A stretch of 64,000 nucleotides of DNA from CAJBNH01 sp964447285 (GTDB lineage: Bacteria > Myxococcota_A > UBA9042). Below, in pieces: positions 29,203 through 39,378 of the stretch; the stretch's first letter is position 1, and the number at the start of each line of letters is the position of its first letter. The notes beneath the pieces are model-generated. The model was not told where the DNA came from and did no database searches. It saw nothing but the letters and a program-made list of their open reading frames with translations. The stretch lies in NCBI GenBank assembly GCA_964447285.1, contig CAYURO010000021.1, positions 13,696 to 77,695 of the forward strand, given 5' to 3'. The position numbers and the translations under genes are program-made.

Positions 29203-30090
29203 TCAGCCCTGACCGGCTTCGGCGAGGATGCGCTCGAGATACGAGCGGTAGTCGTTGCCCACCGGCAGGTCCTTCAGGCAGGCGCGCACGCCGTCGGCCG
29301 TCAGCCAACCCATGCGGTAGGCGGCCTCTTCGGGCGAGCCGACCAGCAGCCCCTGCCGCGTCTCGACGCTGTGCACGAAGTTCGAGGCCTCGAGCAGGCT
29401 TTGCGGCGTCCCTGTGTCCAACCACGCGATGCCGCGGCCCATGGGCATGGCGCGCAGCTTGCCTTCCCTGAGGTACAGGCGGTTCAAGTCGGTGATCTCG
29501 TACTCGCCGCGACCGGAAGGGGCCAGCTGGTGGGCCTTCTTGGCCGCGCCGGGACCGTACAGGTAAAGGCCAGGCACCGCCCAGTCGGACTTGGGCGCCT
29601 TGGGCTTTTCTTCAATCGACAGCACCTGATACGACGCGTCGAACTCGACCACGCCGAACTCGCTGGGGTTGCGGACGCGATAGGCGAACACGGTCGCGCC
29701 GTCGCCCAGCTCCACGACGGCAGTGCGCAGGAAGTCGAGGCGGCCGTAGATCAGGTTGTCGCCGAGCATCAGGAACACCGGGTTCTCCCCGATGAAGTCC
29801 TCGCCGATGACGAGTGCTTGGGCGATTCCGCGGGGCTCGGGCTGCACCTGGTACGACAGGCGGATGCCCCACTGGCTACCGTCGCCCAGCAGGTCCTGGA
29901 AGCGCGGCGTGTCCTCTGGCGACGAGATGATCAGCACGTCGCGCACGCCCGCCAGCAGCATGGTCGTCAGCGGGTAGTACACCATCGGCTTGTCGTAGAT
30001 CGGTTGCAGCTGCTTGGAGGCGACCCGTGTCATCGGGTAGAGCCGCGTGCCCTTGCCGCCGGCCAGCAGGATGCCTTTCAGTTCAGCCAT
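29203..30090 (-). CDS. rfbA: Glucose-1-phosphate thymidylyltransferase
   Basis: 295 aa. ATG 30090 has AGGA upstream and gives MAELKGILLAGGKGTRLYP, the nucleotidyltransferase signature, at the N-terminus. The frame continues upstream to 30291 but without conserved sequence. PMVYYPLTTMLLAG, LGDNLIYG and IEEKPKAPKS are standard RmlA/RfbA segments. It makes dTDP-glucose from dTTP and glucose-1-phosphate and is the first gene of the dTDP-sugar operon. The 109-bp gap to clpA shows no gene. Confidence 0.96.
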   Translation of the reverse strand: MAELKGILLAGGKGTRLYPMTRVASKQLQPIYDKPMVYYPLTTMLLAGVRDVLIISSPEDTPRFQDLLGDGSQWGIRLSYQVQPEPRGIAQALVIGEDFIGENPVFLMLGDNLIYGRLDFLRTAVVELGDGATVFAYRVRNPSEFGVVEFDASYQVLSIEEKPKAPKSDWAVPGLYLYGPGAAKKAHQLAPSGRGEYEITDLNRLYLREGKLRAMPMGRGIAWLDTGTPQSLLEASNFVHSVETRQGLLVGSPEEAAYRMGWLTADGVRACLKDLPVGNDYRSYLERILAEAGQG

Positions 30091-30199
30091 GGGGTCCTGC
30101 GTGCGCGCTTGGGGGCGCAAGAAAGAGGGGTAGGGTATGCGGTTGGGGCGGGCGAGACAAGGGAGTTGGGGTGGGACGGGCAGCGGCCGCCGTAGACCC

Positions 30200-32593
<2,394 letters not shown>

Positions 32594-32636
32594 GGGGGCC
32601 TGTCCGCGAGCCAATTCGAGCTCGTTCTGCCGCGCC

Positions 32637-32957
32637 TCACGCTGGTTCTGCCGTCAGTTTGAGCGGCGCCCCGTGCGTGCGGGCATAGTCTGTCACCTGT
32701 GCAACCTTGGATTCTGCAACGTCCTTGCTGTACGTCCCCGCAACACCTTGACCCTTGTGATGCACCGTCAGCATCACATGGCGCGCTTCCGTTTCGGTTT
32801 TGTGGAAGAACTGCGTCAGCACGTCCACCACCAGCTCTTGGGTCGTGTAGTCGTCGTTGTGCAGCAGCACGTTGTACAGGGCGGGGCGCTTGACCGCCTG
32901 GCGTGTAGCCAGAAGGACGCCGTCCTGTTCGCGCTGCTGGTCTTGAGGATTGGCCAT
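32637..32957 (-). CDS. clpS: ClpS adaptor (N-end rule)
   Basis: 106 aa from ATG 32957. YNVLLHNDDYTTQELVVDVL is the conserved core, with the Asn-Asp-Asp of the N-degron pocket, and VMLTVHHKG supplies the second half. It delivers proteins with bulky N-terminal residues to ClpA, encoded next. The ~20-residue N-terminal extension (MANPQDQQREQDG) is hydrophilic and flexible, as in E. coli. A longer frame to 33119 has no conserved content and would cross the promoter. Confidence 0.95.
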   Translation of the reverse strand: MANPQDQQREQDGVLLATRQAVKRPALYNVLLHNDDYTTQELVVDVLTQFFHKTETEARHVMLTVHHKGQGVAGTYSKDVAESKVAQVTDYARTHGAPLKLTAEPA

Positions 32958-33035
32958 GTCGGGTGTCCGTTCGATGCGTCGGGGGCGCGTCCGACGGGGA
33001 AGCGCGAGGTCGACGCGTGTCGGCGATGTGGGTCC

Positions 33036-33063
33036 ATGGTAGGACAACCGGACGCCGAGGCAA
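33036..33063 (-). promoter_or_regulatory. Predicted promoter of the clpS-clpA operon
   Basis: On the minus strand, TTGCCT (33058-33063) and TACCAT (33036-33041) are spaced by 16 bp. The -10 hexamer and spacing are the same as at the UvrD-family promoter. Transcription would begin near 33029, giving a leader of about 70 bases. Confidence 0.4.
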
Positions 33064-33078
33064 GGCGAACCCGCCCGG

Positions 33079-33124
33079 ATGCGACGGAAATGGTCGCATT
33101 CGCTTGAGGTTGCAGCCACTCAAG
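33079..33124. promoter_or_regulatory. Tandem inverted repeats between clpS and the DksA-like gene
   Basis: ATGCGAC (33079-33085) and GTCGCAT (33093-33099) form a perfect 7-bp dyad with a 7-bp centre. Right after it, CTTGAG (33103-33108) and CTCAAG (33119-33124) form a second perfect dyad with a 10-bp centre. They lie just upstream of the predicted clpS -35 and between two divergent genes, so they could be operators for either. No regulator is identified. Confidence 0.4.
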
Positions 33125-33207
33125 GAAGCAGACCGCGTCGCCTCCCCTTGCGGCCCCGGGCGGACGCTGCGAGGCTCATGTCCCACGGAAGCCCAAGGAG
33201 CCTCGCC

Positions 33208-33540
33208 ATGCCCACGCCGACTGACCCCGCCCACGTCGCCCGCCTTCGCACGCACTTGGGGCGTCAGGGCATGGAGTTGAACGAGAAGCTGACCAAGCTG
33301 CTGGCAGGCCAGAACGCTACGCTTGTCACGATGAAGCTGCCGTGGGAGGAGAAACCGGGCGAGAAGCCGCAGGAGAAGTTGCGTCGCTTCCTTGACGTTG
33401 TCAGCCGCGCGCAAAAGCGGCTGGGGACAGAGGCTTGGGGTCTCTGCATCGACTGCGGCGCCGAGGTGCCCGAAGCCGTCCTGGACGAGGTCCCGTGGAC
33501 CGAGCGATGCCGGCCGTGCCAGACGAAGTGGGATGCCTAG
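33208..33540 (+). CDS. TraR/DksA-type C4 zinc-finger protein
   Basis: 110 aa. ATG 33208 has AAGGAG seven bases upstream. The N-terminal two-thirds is helical and charged (HVARLRTHL…EKLTKLLAG), suitable for a coiled-coil arm. The C-terminus has CIDCG…CRPC, a four-Cys zinc finger in the DksA/TraR position, preceded by WG as in that family. DksA binds the RNA polymerase secondary channel with ppGpp; whether this short relative does so is inference. The Asp pair at the DksA coiled-coil tip is not obvious here. It is divergent from clpS and converges on the MscS gene with 6 bp between stops. Confidence 0.7.
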   Translation: MPTPTDPAHVARLRTHLGRQGMELNEKLTKLLAGQNATLVTMKLPWEEKPGEKPQEKLRRFLDVVSRAQKRLGTEAWGLCIDCGAEVPEAVLDEVPWTERCRPCQTKWDA

Positions 33541-33546
33541 GCGCGA

Positions 33547-34650
33547 CTAGGACTTGCCGGCCTTGGTACCCGACAACAGCCGCGCCGTCTCGTCCGAGAC
33601 ATGCAGCGTGCGGGTGGGGAAGGCAAACTGCAGGCCAGCAGCGGCAAAGCGCTCGTGGATGGCAAGGTTGACGGCGTTCAGGGTAGGTCCGAAGTCGTCG
33701 GGGTCGACCACGTAGACCACCCGCAGCGTCAGGGACGACTCGGTCAGCGAGTGAAACACGACCGAGCCCTCGAGATGGATCGATGGCTGCTCTCGCAAGA
33801 TGCCGTTCAGGATCGCCGTCGCTTGGCGGACTTGGTCAGTCGTCGAGCTGTAGACCAGACCCAGCGTGAACTCGTGTACCCGACCATGCGACTGCGTGAA
33901 ATTCTCGATGGCGGCACCGGCGATACGCTTGTTCGGGATCACGACACAGACACCGGCGGGCGTCACCAGCTTGGTCGAGCGCATGCCGACCTCGGTCACG
34001 CGCCCGAAGAACGTCTCGACGCGGATGTGGTCGCCGGCTACGAATGGCCGGTCGGTCATGATCTGCACGCTGCCCAGGATGTTGCCGAGCGTCTCTTGCG
34101 CAGCCAACGCGACAGCCAGACCGCCGATGCCCAGACCGGTGATCACGGACATGACGTCGAAGCCAGCCCGCTTCAGCGCCGTCATGCCCAGCATCGTCGC
34201 CACGACAACCTTGGTGGTCATGCGAAGGAAGTAGACGACCTGCTTGCTGATCGGTGGCACCTGCCGCTGCGACCACGGCAGCACCCACTCGTCGAACACC
34301 GCGTCGATGGAGCGCAGGGCAATGACCGCGACGGTCAGGGCGATCGCCACCATCGCCGCGTTCTGGACCAGCAACTGGACACCGTCGGGCAGCGTGAGGA
34401 ATCCCGCGCACACATGAGCGCCGGCAAACACAAACAGCAACGACATCGGCCGAGATGCGACTTCGACCAGTCGGTCGTCGAGCTTGGTCTCCGTCTTGGC
34501 CGTCAGACGTCCCACGACGCGCGTCAGGACCATGCGTGAGATGCGACCAAGGACCCAAGCGCCGGCCAGAGTGGCAAGCGCATACAGCCACACTTCCAAT
34601 GAGTTGCCAGCGTAAACGCGCGAGAGCCAGAGTTGGACTTCATGCGGCAT
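33547..34650 (-). CDS. MscS-family mechanosensitive channel
   Basis: 367 aa from ATG 34650 with GGAG eight bases upstream. There are four to five transmembrane segments (about residues 18-38, 63-82, 90-115, 140-160, 165-195). The last is the Gly/Ala-rich pore helix (GLGIGGLAVALAAQETLGN), followed by the beta domain (FVAGDHIRVETFFGRVTEVG) and an alpha/beta C-terminal cage. It releases solutes under membrane tension. Its start overlaps the last 11 bp of the radical SAM gene, so the two are translationally coupled, an odd pairing. Confidence 0.9.
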   Translation of the reverse strand: MPHEVQLWLSRVYAGNSLEVWLYALATLAGAWVLGRISRMVLTRVVGRLTAKTETKLDDRLVEVASRPMSLLFVFAGAHVCAGFLTLPDGVQLLVQNAAMVAIALTVAVIALRSIDAVFDEWVLPWSQRQVPPISKQVVYFLRMTTKVVVATMLGMTALKRAGFDVMSVITGLGIGGLAVALAAQETLGNILGSVQIMTDRPFVAGDHIRVETFFGRVTEVGMRSTKLVTPAGVCVVIPNKRIAGAAIENFTQSHGRVHEFTLGLVYSSTTDQVRQATAILNGILREQPSIHLEGSVVFHSLTESSLTLRVVYVVDPDDFGPTLNAVNLAIHERFAAAGLQFAFPTRTLHVSDETARLLSGTKAGKS

Positions 34651-36190
34651 GGGGTGATTCTCCAGGCGCAGCGACGCCGGTGGATGCAGACTCGGCAAGC
34701 AGCAGCTCCAGGGCCGCCACTCGCAGCATTCGCGGGATGACGGTGCGGAACACTTCGCAATAGGGCGACCGCCCCTCGACATCGCCTGCGCGGCGGTACA
34801 GCAGCAGGGGGCAGCCTCCCGCGCAATTGGCCTTGTGGGCGCAGCGGTTGCACTCGACGTTGCCCTGTGTCCGTGCGAACGCGCGGTCGAACTGCACCTG
34901 ACCGCGAGCCTGGTCGAACAGGTTTTCGCCCGTCAGTGCCTGCGTGTCGGGGTGGTGGAGGGCGGCCTGGCAGGCGCTGAACTTGCCGTCGTGGCCCACG
35001 GCCAGATACGTGCTGGCGGCCCCACACGCCTTGGGGCCCAACGGACGCCACAGCTCCAGGTCGCAGAACCGATGCGTGGCACGAATCGACGGCTGCACGG
35101 GGCGTCCCATGGCGTGGCGTTGGACCAGCGTCTGCTCGATCGTGTCGTAGACCTCATCCATCACGCGCTGCACGCGTCGCAACGGGGCACCGGCCAGCAG
35201 CCCCGGCGCTTCGTCCGGGTGCCGCTCGATGCCCAGCGTCCGTCCGGCGCCGTGGCGGTCGTCCAGCAGGCCCGCACCCCACTCCAGGTCGCGCACCAGA
35301 CTCAGGCGGAATGCGAGGTTACGGCCCATCAGCCAGCGCACCAGCTCAGGCATGGCCTCAAGGTTGCTGTCGCCGACGGTAACCAATGCGTACGGCGTGA
35401 TACCTGCGGCCTGATACGCGTCCAAGCCCGCTTCCAGCCTTGCGAACGAAGACCCACCGCCGACGACGGGTCGCATCGCGTCTTGTGCGGGCCCTACGCC
35501 ATCGATGGAGACCGACACGTCGACGTTGTGCTCCCGCAACCACTCCGCTGCACCGGGGGGAACCACTGTGCCGTTCGTGATGATCGCGGCCGAGAAACGC
35601 ACCCCGTGGCGCGCGCAGCGGCCTTGCGCCTCGTCGTAGAACGTCCGCATCCGTGCAAACCGCAGCATGGGCTCGCCACCGGCAAAGCGCACGTGCACGC
35701 GGTCGGCCTGACCAGAGCGGGCCGTGGCCTCCAGCGCGTCCAGCACCCGCCCCAGCACGTCCTCGCCCATGTGATGGGCATCCTTGGCGATGTAGCAGTA
35801 GGGGCAGTCGAGGTTGCACGCATTCGTCAGGTGCACCCAGGTGTTGAAGACACGGTCGGGCGGCTTCGGGTCGTTGGGGCGGGGTACGTCAGGAGCCACC
35901 AGGTAGCCCTGTGCGAGCAAAAGCAGGGCGCGGTCCCGAAGTCTCGCTGTGCGTTCCGAATTGCCCGCCCCCAATCGATGCGCCAACTGTCTCGCCGACA
36001 GGCCGTCCGCGGCGTGCAGCACCGCCCAGTCGTCGTTTCCGAGCAGGCGCAGCGCGTGAAAACCATGAGGATCATGTACGAATCCGCGGTCTTGCACCCG
36101 GCCCACCTGAAGGTCGGTCGCGCGAGTCAGCGGCGCATCGACCAGCTGCGGTCGAGGCGACGGGGCCACGATGCGTGCGGAATCAGGCAT
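34640..36190 (-). CDS. Radical SAM/SPASM enzyme with PqqD-like N-terminal domain
   Basis: 516 aa. Residues ~30-100 look like a PqqD-type winged-helix/RRE domain (…WAVLHAADGLSARQLAHRL…). The radical SAM CX3CX2C motif is CNLDCPYC (Cys125, Cys129, Cys132), followed by GGEP and by TNGT and SVSIDG strands. The last ~130 residues form a SPASM region with many Cys (CGAASTY, SACQA, ECNRCAHKANCAGGCP, SPYCEVF), enough for two auxiliary Fe-S clusters. The family modifies peptides or proteins, as in RiPP maturation, quinone cofactor formation or sulfatase activation. No short precursor peptide gene is visible nearby. The upstream membrane protein gene is 12 bp away and the MscS gene overlaps downstream. 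Confidence 0.85.
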   Translation of the reverse strand: MPDSARIVAPSPRPQLVDAPLTRATDLQVGRVQDRGFVHDPHGFHALRLLGNDDWAVLHAADGLSARQLAHRLGAGNSERTARLRDRALLLLAQGYLVAPDVPRPNDPKPPDRVFNTWVHLTNACNLDCPYCYIAKDAHHMGEDVLGRVLDALEATARSGQADRVHVRFAGGEPMLRFARMRTFYDEAQGRCARHGVRFSAAIITNGTVVPPGAAEWLREHNVDVSVSIDGVGPAQDAMRPVVGGGSSFARLEAGLDAYQAAGITPYALVTVGDSNLEAMPELVRWLMGRNLAFRLSLVRDLEWGAGLLDDRHGAGRTLGIERHPDEAPGLLAGAPLRRVQRVMDEVYDTIEQTLVQRHAMGRPVQPSIRATHRFCDLELWRPLGPKACGAASTYLAVGHDGKFSACQAALHHPDTQALTGENLFDQARGQVQFDRAFARTQGNVECNRCAHKANCAGGCPLLLYRRAGDVEGRSPYCEVFRTVIPRMLRVAALELLLAESASTGVAAPGESPHAA

Positions 36191-36202
36191 AAATCCAAAG
36201 CC

Positions 36203-36817
36203 TTAGTTTCTGGGCAGGGTGCGGCGGGCCTGGTCAAAGGCAGCGCGGATGCGACGGGTATCGTCTGCCAAGGCGCGGGCCCGGCTGCAGGCAGCGGCAT
36301 CGGGAGTTCCGGCCTTCAGCGCATCGATCTGCTCGGTCACTGCGGTCGCCTTGTCCATCAACGCGGGGAAGTCAGGGTGGTCCTCCAAGCCGTCGAGCGA
36401 CAGGTAGACTTCGGTCATCGTCGACTCGGGCAGCTTCAGCGCTTGTTGCAGCTCCAGTATCGCCTGACCGTCCGCTTGCTTGCGACGGCGCATGGCGAAC
36501 CAGACGACGGCCGCCACCACGATGGCGAAGAACCCGACTCCAAACCACATTGTGCCACCTCCCTCATCGCGCCTTGCCAGCGCCGTCGGCACTTCGGTGT
36601 TCGCTTGCCCGCCATCCTCGCGGCCGTCCCGTGCGCCAGCGACGTCGTCCTTGTATTGCGACCACTCGCGCGACATCCGGGCACTGTCCCAGCCCCGGCC
36701 CGCGTTTGCCTGCTGAAACTCGTTCCAAGTCATGCTGTTCGACCTGGCCCAAGCGGGCAGGGCGACGGTGGCCGAGAGGAGCGAGACGGCGCAAAGCGAC
36801 GATGAACGACGTGACAT
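36203..36817 (-). CDS. Exported single-span membrane protein, unknown function
   Basis: 204 aa, ATG 36817 with CGGAG upstream. The signal peptide ends near ALPAWA. A polar region follows (with SMTWNEFQQANAG and YKDDVAGARDG), then one membrane span at about residues 90-110 (MWFGVGFFAIVVAAVVWFA) and an Arg/Lys stop-transfer. The remaining ~90 residues are helical and cytoplasmic. I do not recognise a family. It is 12 bp upstream of the radical SAM gene and is the only candidate substrate or partner in that operon. Confidence 0.65.
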   Translation of the reverse strand: MSRRSSSLCAVSLLSATVALPAWARSNSMTWNEFQQANAGRGWDSARMSREWSQYKDDVAGARDGREDGGQANTEVPTALARRDEGGGTMWFGVGFFAIVVAAVVWFAMRRRKQADGQAILELQQALKLPESTMTEVYLSLDGLEDHPDFPALMDKATAVTEQIDALKAGTPDAAACSRARALADDTRRIRAAFDQARRTLPRN

Positions 36818-36838
36818 GGTGGCAGCTCCGAGGGCGAT

Positions 36839-36863
36839 GACGCGCGCGCAAGGTATGCGCGTC
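36839..36863 (-). terminator. GC-rich hairpin between the metallopeptidase and the membrane-protein gene
   Basis: GACGCGC (36839-36845) pairs with GCGCGTC (36857-36863) across an 11-nt loop, 33 bases after the metallopeptidase stop on the minus strand. No T-run follows. It may attenuate transcription into the downstream operon. Confidence 0.3.
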
Positions 36864-36895
36864 GCCTGCCGCGATCAAGCGGATCCTCGGCAACC

Positions 36896-38227
36896 TCAGA
36901 GGCCGGCTGCGGGATGTCGTCGCGTGACGGTGACTTGGCCTTTCGACAGGTTTGCGGCGGCAGGGCTCCAGAACATCAGGTTCTGCGCTTGCTGTGGGCA
37001 AAGGGCGGGGGTCAGCACCGAAGCGGAGATCGTACAACCGGGCGTGTCGTCGATCGGGTCGGTCAGCGCCCCGTCGAACTCGTCCGTGTGCCACAAGCCC
37101 ATGAAATGACCCAGCTCGTGCGCCAGCGTCGTTCCCCAGACGGTTGCAGCGATAGACTGGCCTGCGGGTGCCGACTGGTCCTTGGTCCACTGTTGCGGGT
37201 CGATCGAGATCACCAGACCGCTCGACCGCGTTCCCGCCATGCCCGGCACGCCCGCCAAATGCGACAGACCCAGTGCGACCGGCTGCCCCATGTCGTAGAT
37301 GCCGCTGACCACCGCCACCGCCACCGCCGTAGACGTCGGTCGCAGCTTGCCCACGGTCTCGAACAAGCCGGCCATCTCGTTCGCGGCCCCAGCACTGGAA
37401 ACATCGTCCACGTACAGGTACTTCTGGCCGTCGTCGCCGCTGACGTCGAAGAACGAGACCTTGCCCAGTTGTATCTTGGCCGGCCCCCAGATCGCGTTGA
37501 CTTGCCCTGCGATCGCCTTCCACTGCGGCGAGACCGAGAGCTTGGCAGCGCCCCCCGCCGTGTTGCCCACCACGAAGATGTCCACGTCGAGCTTCAAGGG
37601 CTCCATGCCCGCCAGCGCAGTGCGGCCGATCATGCCAAGGTAGAGCCACCCTGGCGTCGCAGATCCTGAGTACTGTAGGGGCATTTGCACGCTACGTGTG
37701 AAGCTGAACTTCCATACGCCCGGCGACGGAACGACCTGCGGCGCCATGCCGATCAGCGCGGTCGCCCGGCCCAGCGACGGCCATGCGCGATTGGCCGACA
37801 GGTCCCATGCGCCGGGCGTCAGGAATTTGGTGCCATCGGGACCCGTCAGCGATTCTGCCCAGACATACGCAGAGTTGCCGCCGCCCACGTCGCGCGCCAC
37901 CAGCACCACCCCCATGTTCAGCATGGGCAGGGTAAAGGCCTTGACGGGTGCCGGACCCAGCCCGCCGGGGAGGTAGACCGCTCCCAGGTCCAGCCACGAC
38001 TCATCCGCCCGCAAATTGGGCTTGGTCTGGCAGCCTTCGTCGATCATGCCGTCGAGATCGTCGTCCTGAAGGTTGCAGACCTCAGGGGCAGGTCCGCTTC
38101 CGTCGCTCTTGCTGTCGGTGGTGTCGCCGCCGTCGATGGTGTCGGACGCGTCCGGGTCGCTGGTCGTCAGGCAGCCGCCGCAGGCGATCAGCAAGACTCC
38201 CGCGGCGATGGCTCGACCCAGACGCAT
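36896..38227 (-). CDS. Lipoprotein with MopE-like motif and metzincin-type metallopeptidase domain
   Basis: 443 aa from ATG 38227, GGAG eight bases upstream. The signal peptide has a Cys-containing lipobox (LLIAC or IACGGC), followed by an Asp/Ser/Thr tether of about 30 residues. CNLQDDDLDGMIDEGC is the 'CN..DDD.DG..DEGC' motif found in MopE-related metal-binding segments. Near the C-terminus, HELGHFMGLWH gives HExxHxxGxxH, the zinc-binding signature of metzincins. The middle is beta-rich without recognisable domains. It is probably a cell-surface protease, substrate unknown. It lies 44 bp after ansA on the same strand. Confidence 0.8.
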   Translation of the reverse strand: MRLGRAIAAGVLLIACGGCLTTSDPDASDTIDGGDTTDSKSDGSGPAPEVCNLQDDDLDGMIDEGCQTKPNLRADESWLDLGAVYLPGGLGPAPVKAFTLPMLNMGVVLVARDVGGGNSAYVWAESLTGPDGTKFLTPGAWDLSANRAWPSLGRATALIGMAPQVVPSPGVWKFSFTRSVQMPLQYSGSATPGWLYLGMIGRTALAGMEPLKLDVDIFVVGNTAGGAAKLSVSPQWKAIAGQVNAIWGPAKIQLGKVSFFDVSGDDGQKYLYVDDVSSAGAANEMAGLFETVGKLRPTSTAVAVAVVSGIYDMGQPVALGLSHLAGVPGMAGTRSSGLVISIDPQQWTKDQSAPAGQSIAATVWGTTLAHELGHFMGLWHTDEFDGALTDPIDDTPGCTISASVLTPALCPQQAQNLMFWSPAAANLSKGQVTVTRRHPAAGL

Positions 38228-38271
38228 GGCTGTCTCCACTCTCCCCGTCCCTGTAACACCGCAGAATCCGG

Positions 38272-39363
38272 TCAATCTGAAGCTGACGGGCGCCCGCCGC
38301 CAGTACCCAGCGAGACCTCACCGGCCACGTCCACCGCGAACCACTCGCCCAACGTCCGCTCCGGCCGTGCGAGCGCCCACATCGCTTTGGTGACGGTCGC
38401 TTCTAGTGTCATATCATGGGCCTCCACGGCTCCCGCCTCCAGCAGGGCTCGGCCAGCGGGATACAGCCCAAGGTCCGTTCGGCCGCGGTGGCACTGGCTG
38501 GACACGACCACCTGCACGCCCGCCGATGTCAGGCTGTGCAGCAACGGCAGCAGGTTCATGCGACCCTGCATCGGCACGTTGCCCACGCCGAATCCCCGCA
38601 CCACCAGAGCCCGCATACGCCCGTGAACGTCGGGGCCCAGGACCCGCGCCATGCTCTCGGGGTCCAGTCCAGGGAAGATCGTCAGCGCCACCACACTGGG
38701 ATCCAGGTCCAACTGCAGAGAGAAGGCCTCCGTTGGCGCCCGCACCCTTGCCCAGTCGATCTCGAGGTCGACGCCGATCCGGCCCAGCGGGGCGTCACTC
38801 GGCATCTCGAAGGCCTGATAATCGTTCGAGTCCGCCTTGGTCGACCGGCAACCGCGCAGCACCGAGTCGCCGAACACGATCAGCACCTCAGGGACGTCCA
38901 GCGTTGCGCACTCGACCGCCGCCGTCAGATTCGCGCGGGCGTCTGACCGCCAGGCCTCCAGCGGGCGTTGCGAGCCTGTCAGCACCACAGGCCGGTCCAG
39001 CCCCCGCAGCATGAACGCAAGCGCCGACGCCGTGTACGCCATCGTGTCGGTGCCGTGGATCAGCACTACGCCGTCGAAGCAGCCTTCCTGGCCCCGCGGC
39101 TGCCCCAGACCCGCCCGGTCGGCGATGATGCGTGCGAGCGACTGCCAGTGCGATGGGCCGATGTCGGACGAGTCGAGGTTCCACGGTGAGATCAGTTCGA
39201 TCTCCGCGATTTCCTTCAGCTCTGGTACATGCGTGAGCATGCGATCCAGGTGCTCGCCGGGCGCCAGATCGAGGCGCGTACGCGTGGGCTGGGCCATGCC
39301 AAGCGTACCGCCGGTGTGTACCACCAGCACGCGCTTGCGGGTCGATGAGCGGGGGGGAGTCAT
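38272..39363 (-). CDS. L-asparaginase family protein
   Basis: 363 aa. Both catalytic threonine motifs of the family are present: HTGGTLGM near the N-terminus (Thr20) and LIHGTDTMAYTAS near residue 105. RPLEAWRSDARANL and VVSSQCHRG are further conserved segments. No signal peptide, so it resembles cytosolic type I (AnsA-like) enzymes hydrolysing L-asparagine to aspartate and ammonia; a role on glutamyl-tRNA, as in GatD, is possible but no GatE is nearby. It starts 15 bp after the stop of the beta-barrel gene. Confidence 0.88.
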   Translation of the reverse strand: MTPPRSSTRKRVLVVHTGGTLGMAQPTRTRLDLAPGEHLDRMLTHVPELKEIAEIELISPWNLDSSDIGPSHWQSLARIIADRAGLGQPRGQEGCFDGVVLIHGTDTMAYTASALAFMLRGLDRPVVLTGSQRPLEAWRSDARANLTAAVECATLDVPEVLIVFGDSVLRGCRSTKADSNDYQAFEMPSDAPLGRIGVDLEIDWARVRAPTEAFSLQLDLDPSVVALTIFPGLDPESMARVLGPDVHGRMRALVVRGFGVGNVPMQGRMNLLPLLHSLTSAGVQVVVSSQCHRGRTDLGLYPAGRALLEAGAVEAHDMTLEATVTKAMWALARPERTLGEWFAVDVAGEVSLGTGGGRPSASD

Positions 39364-39378
39364 GATGCCGCCGGACGC

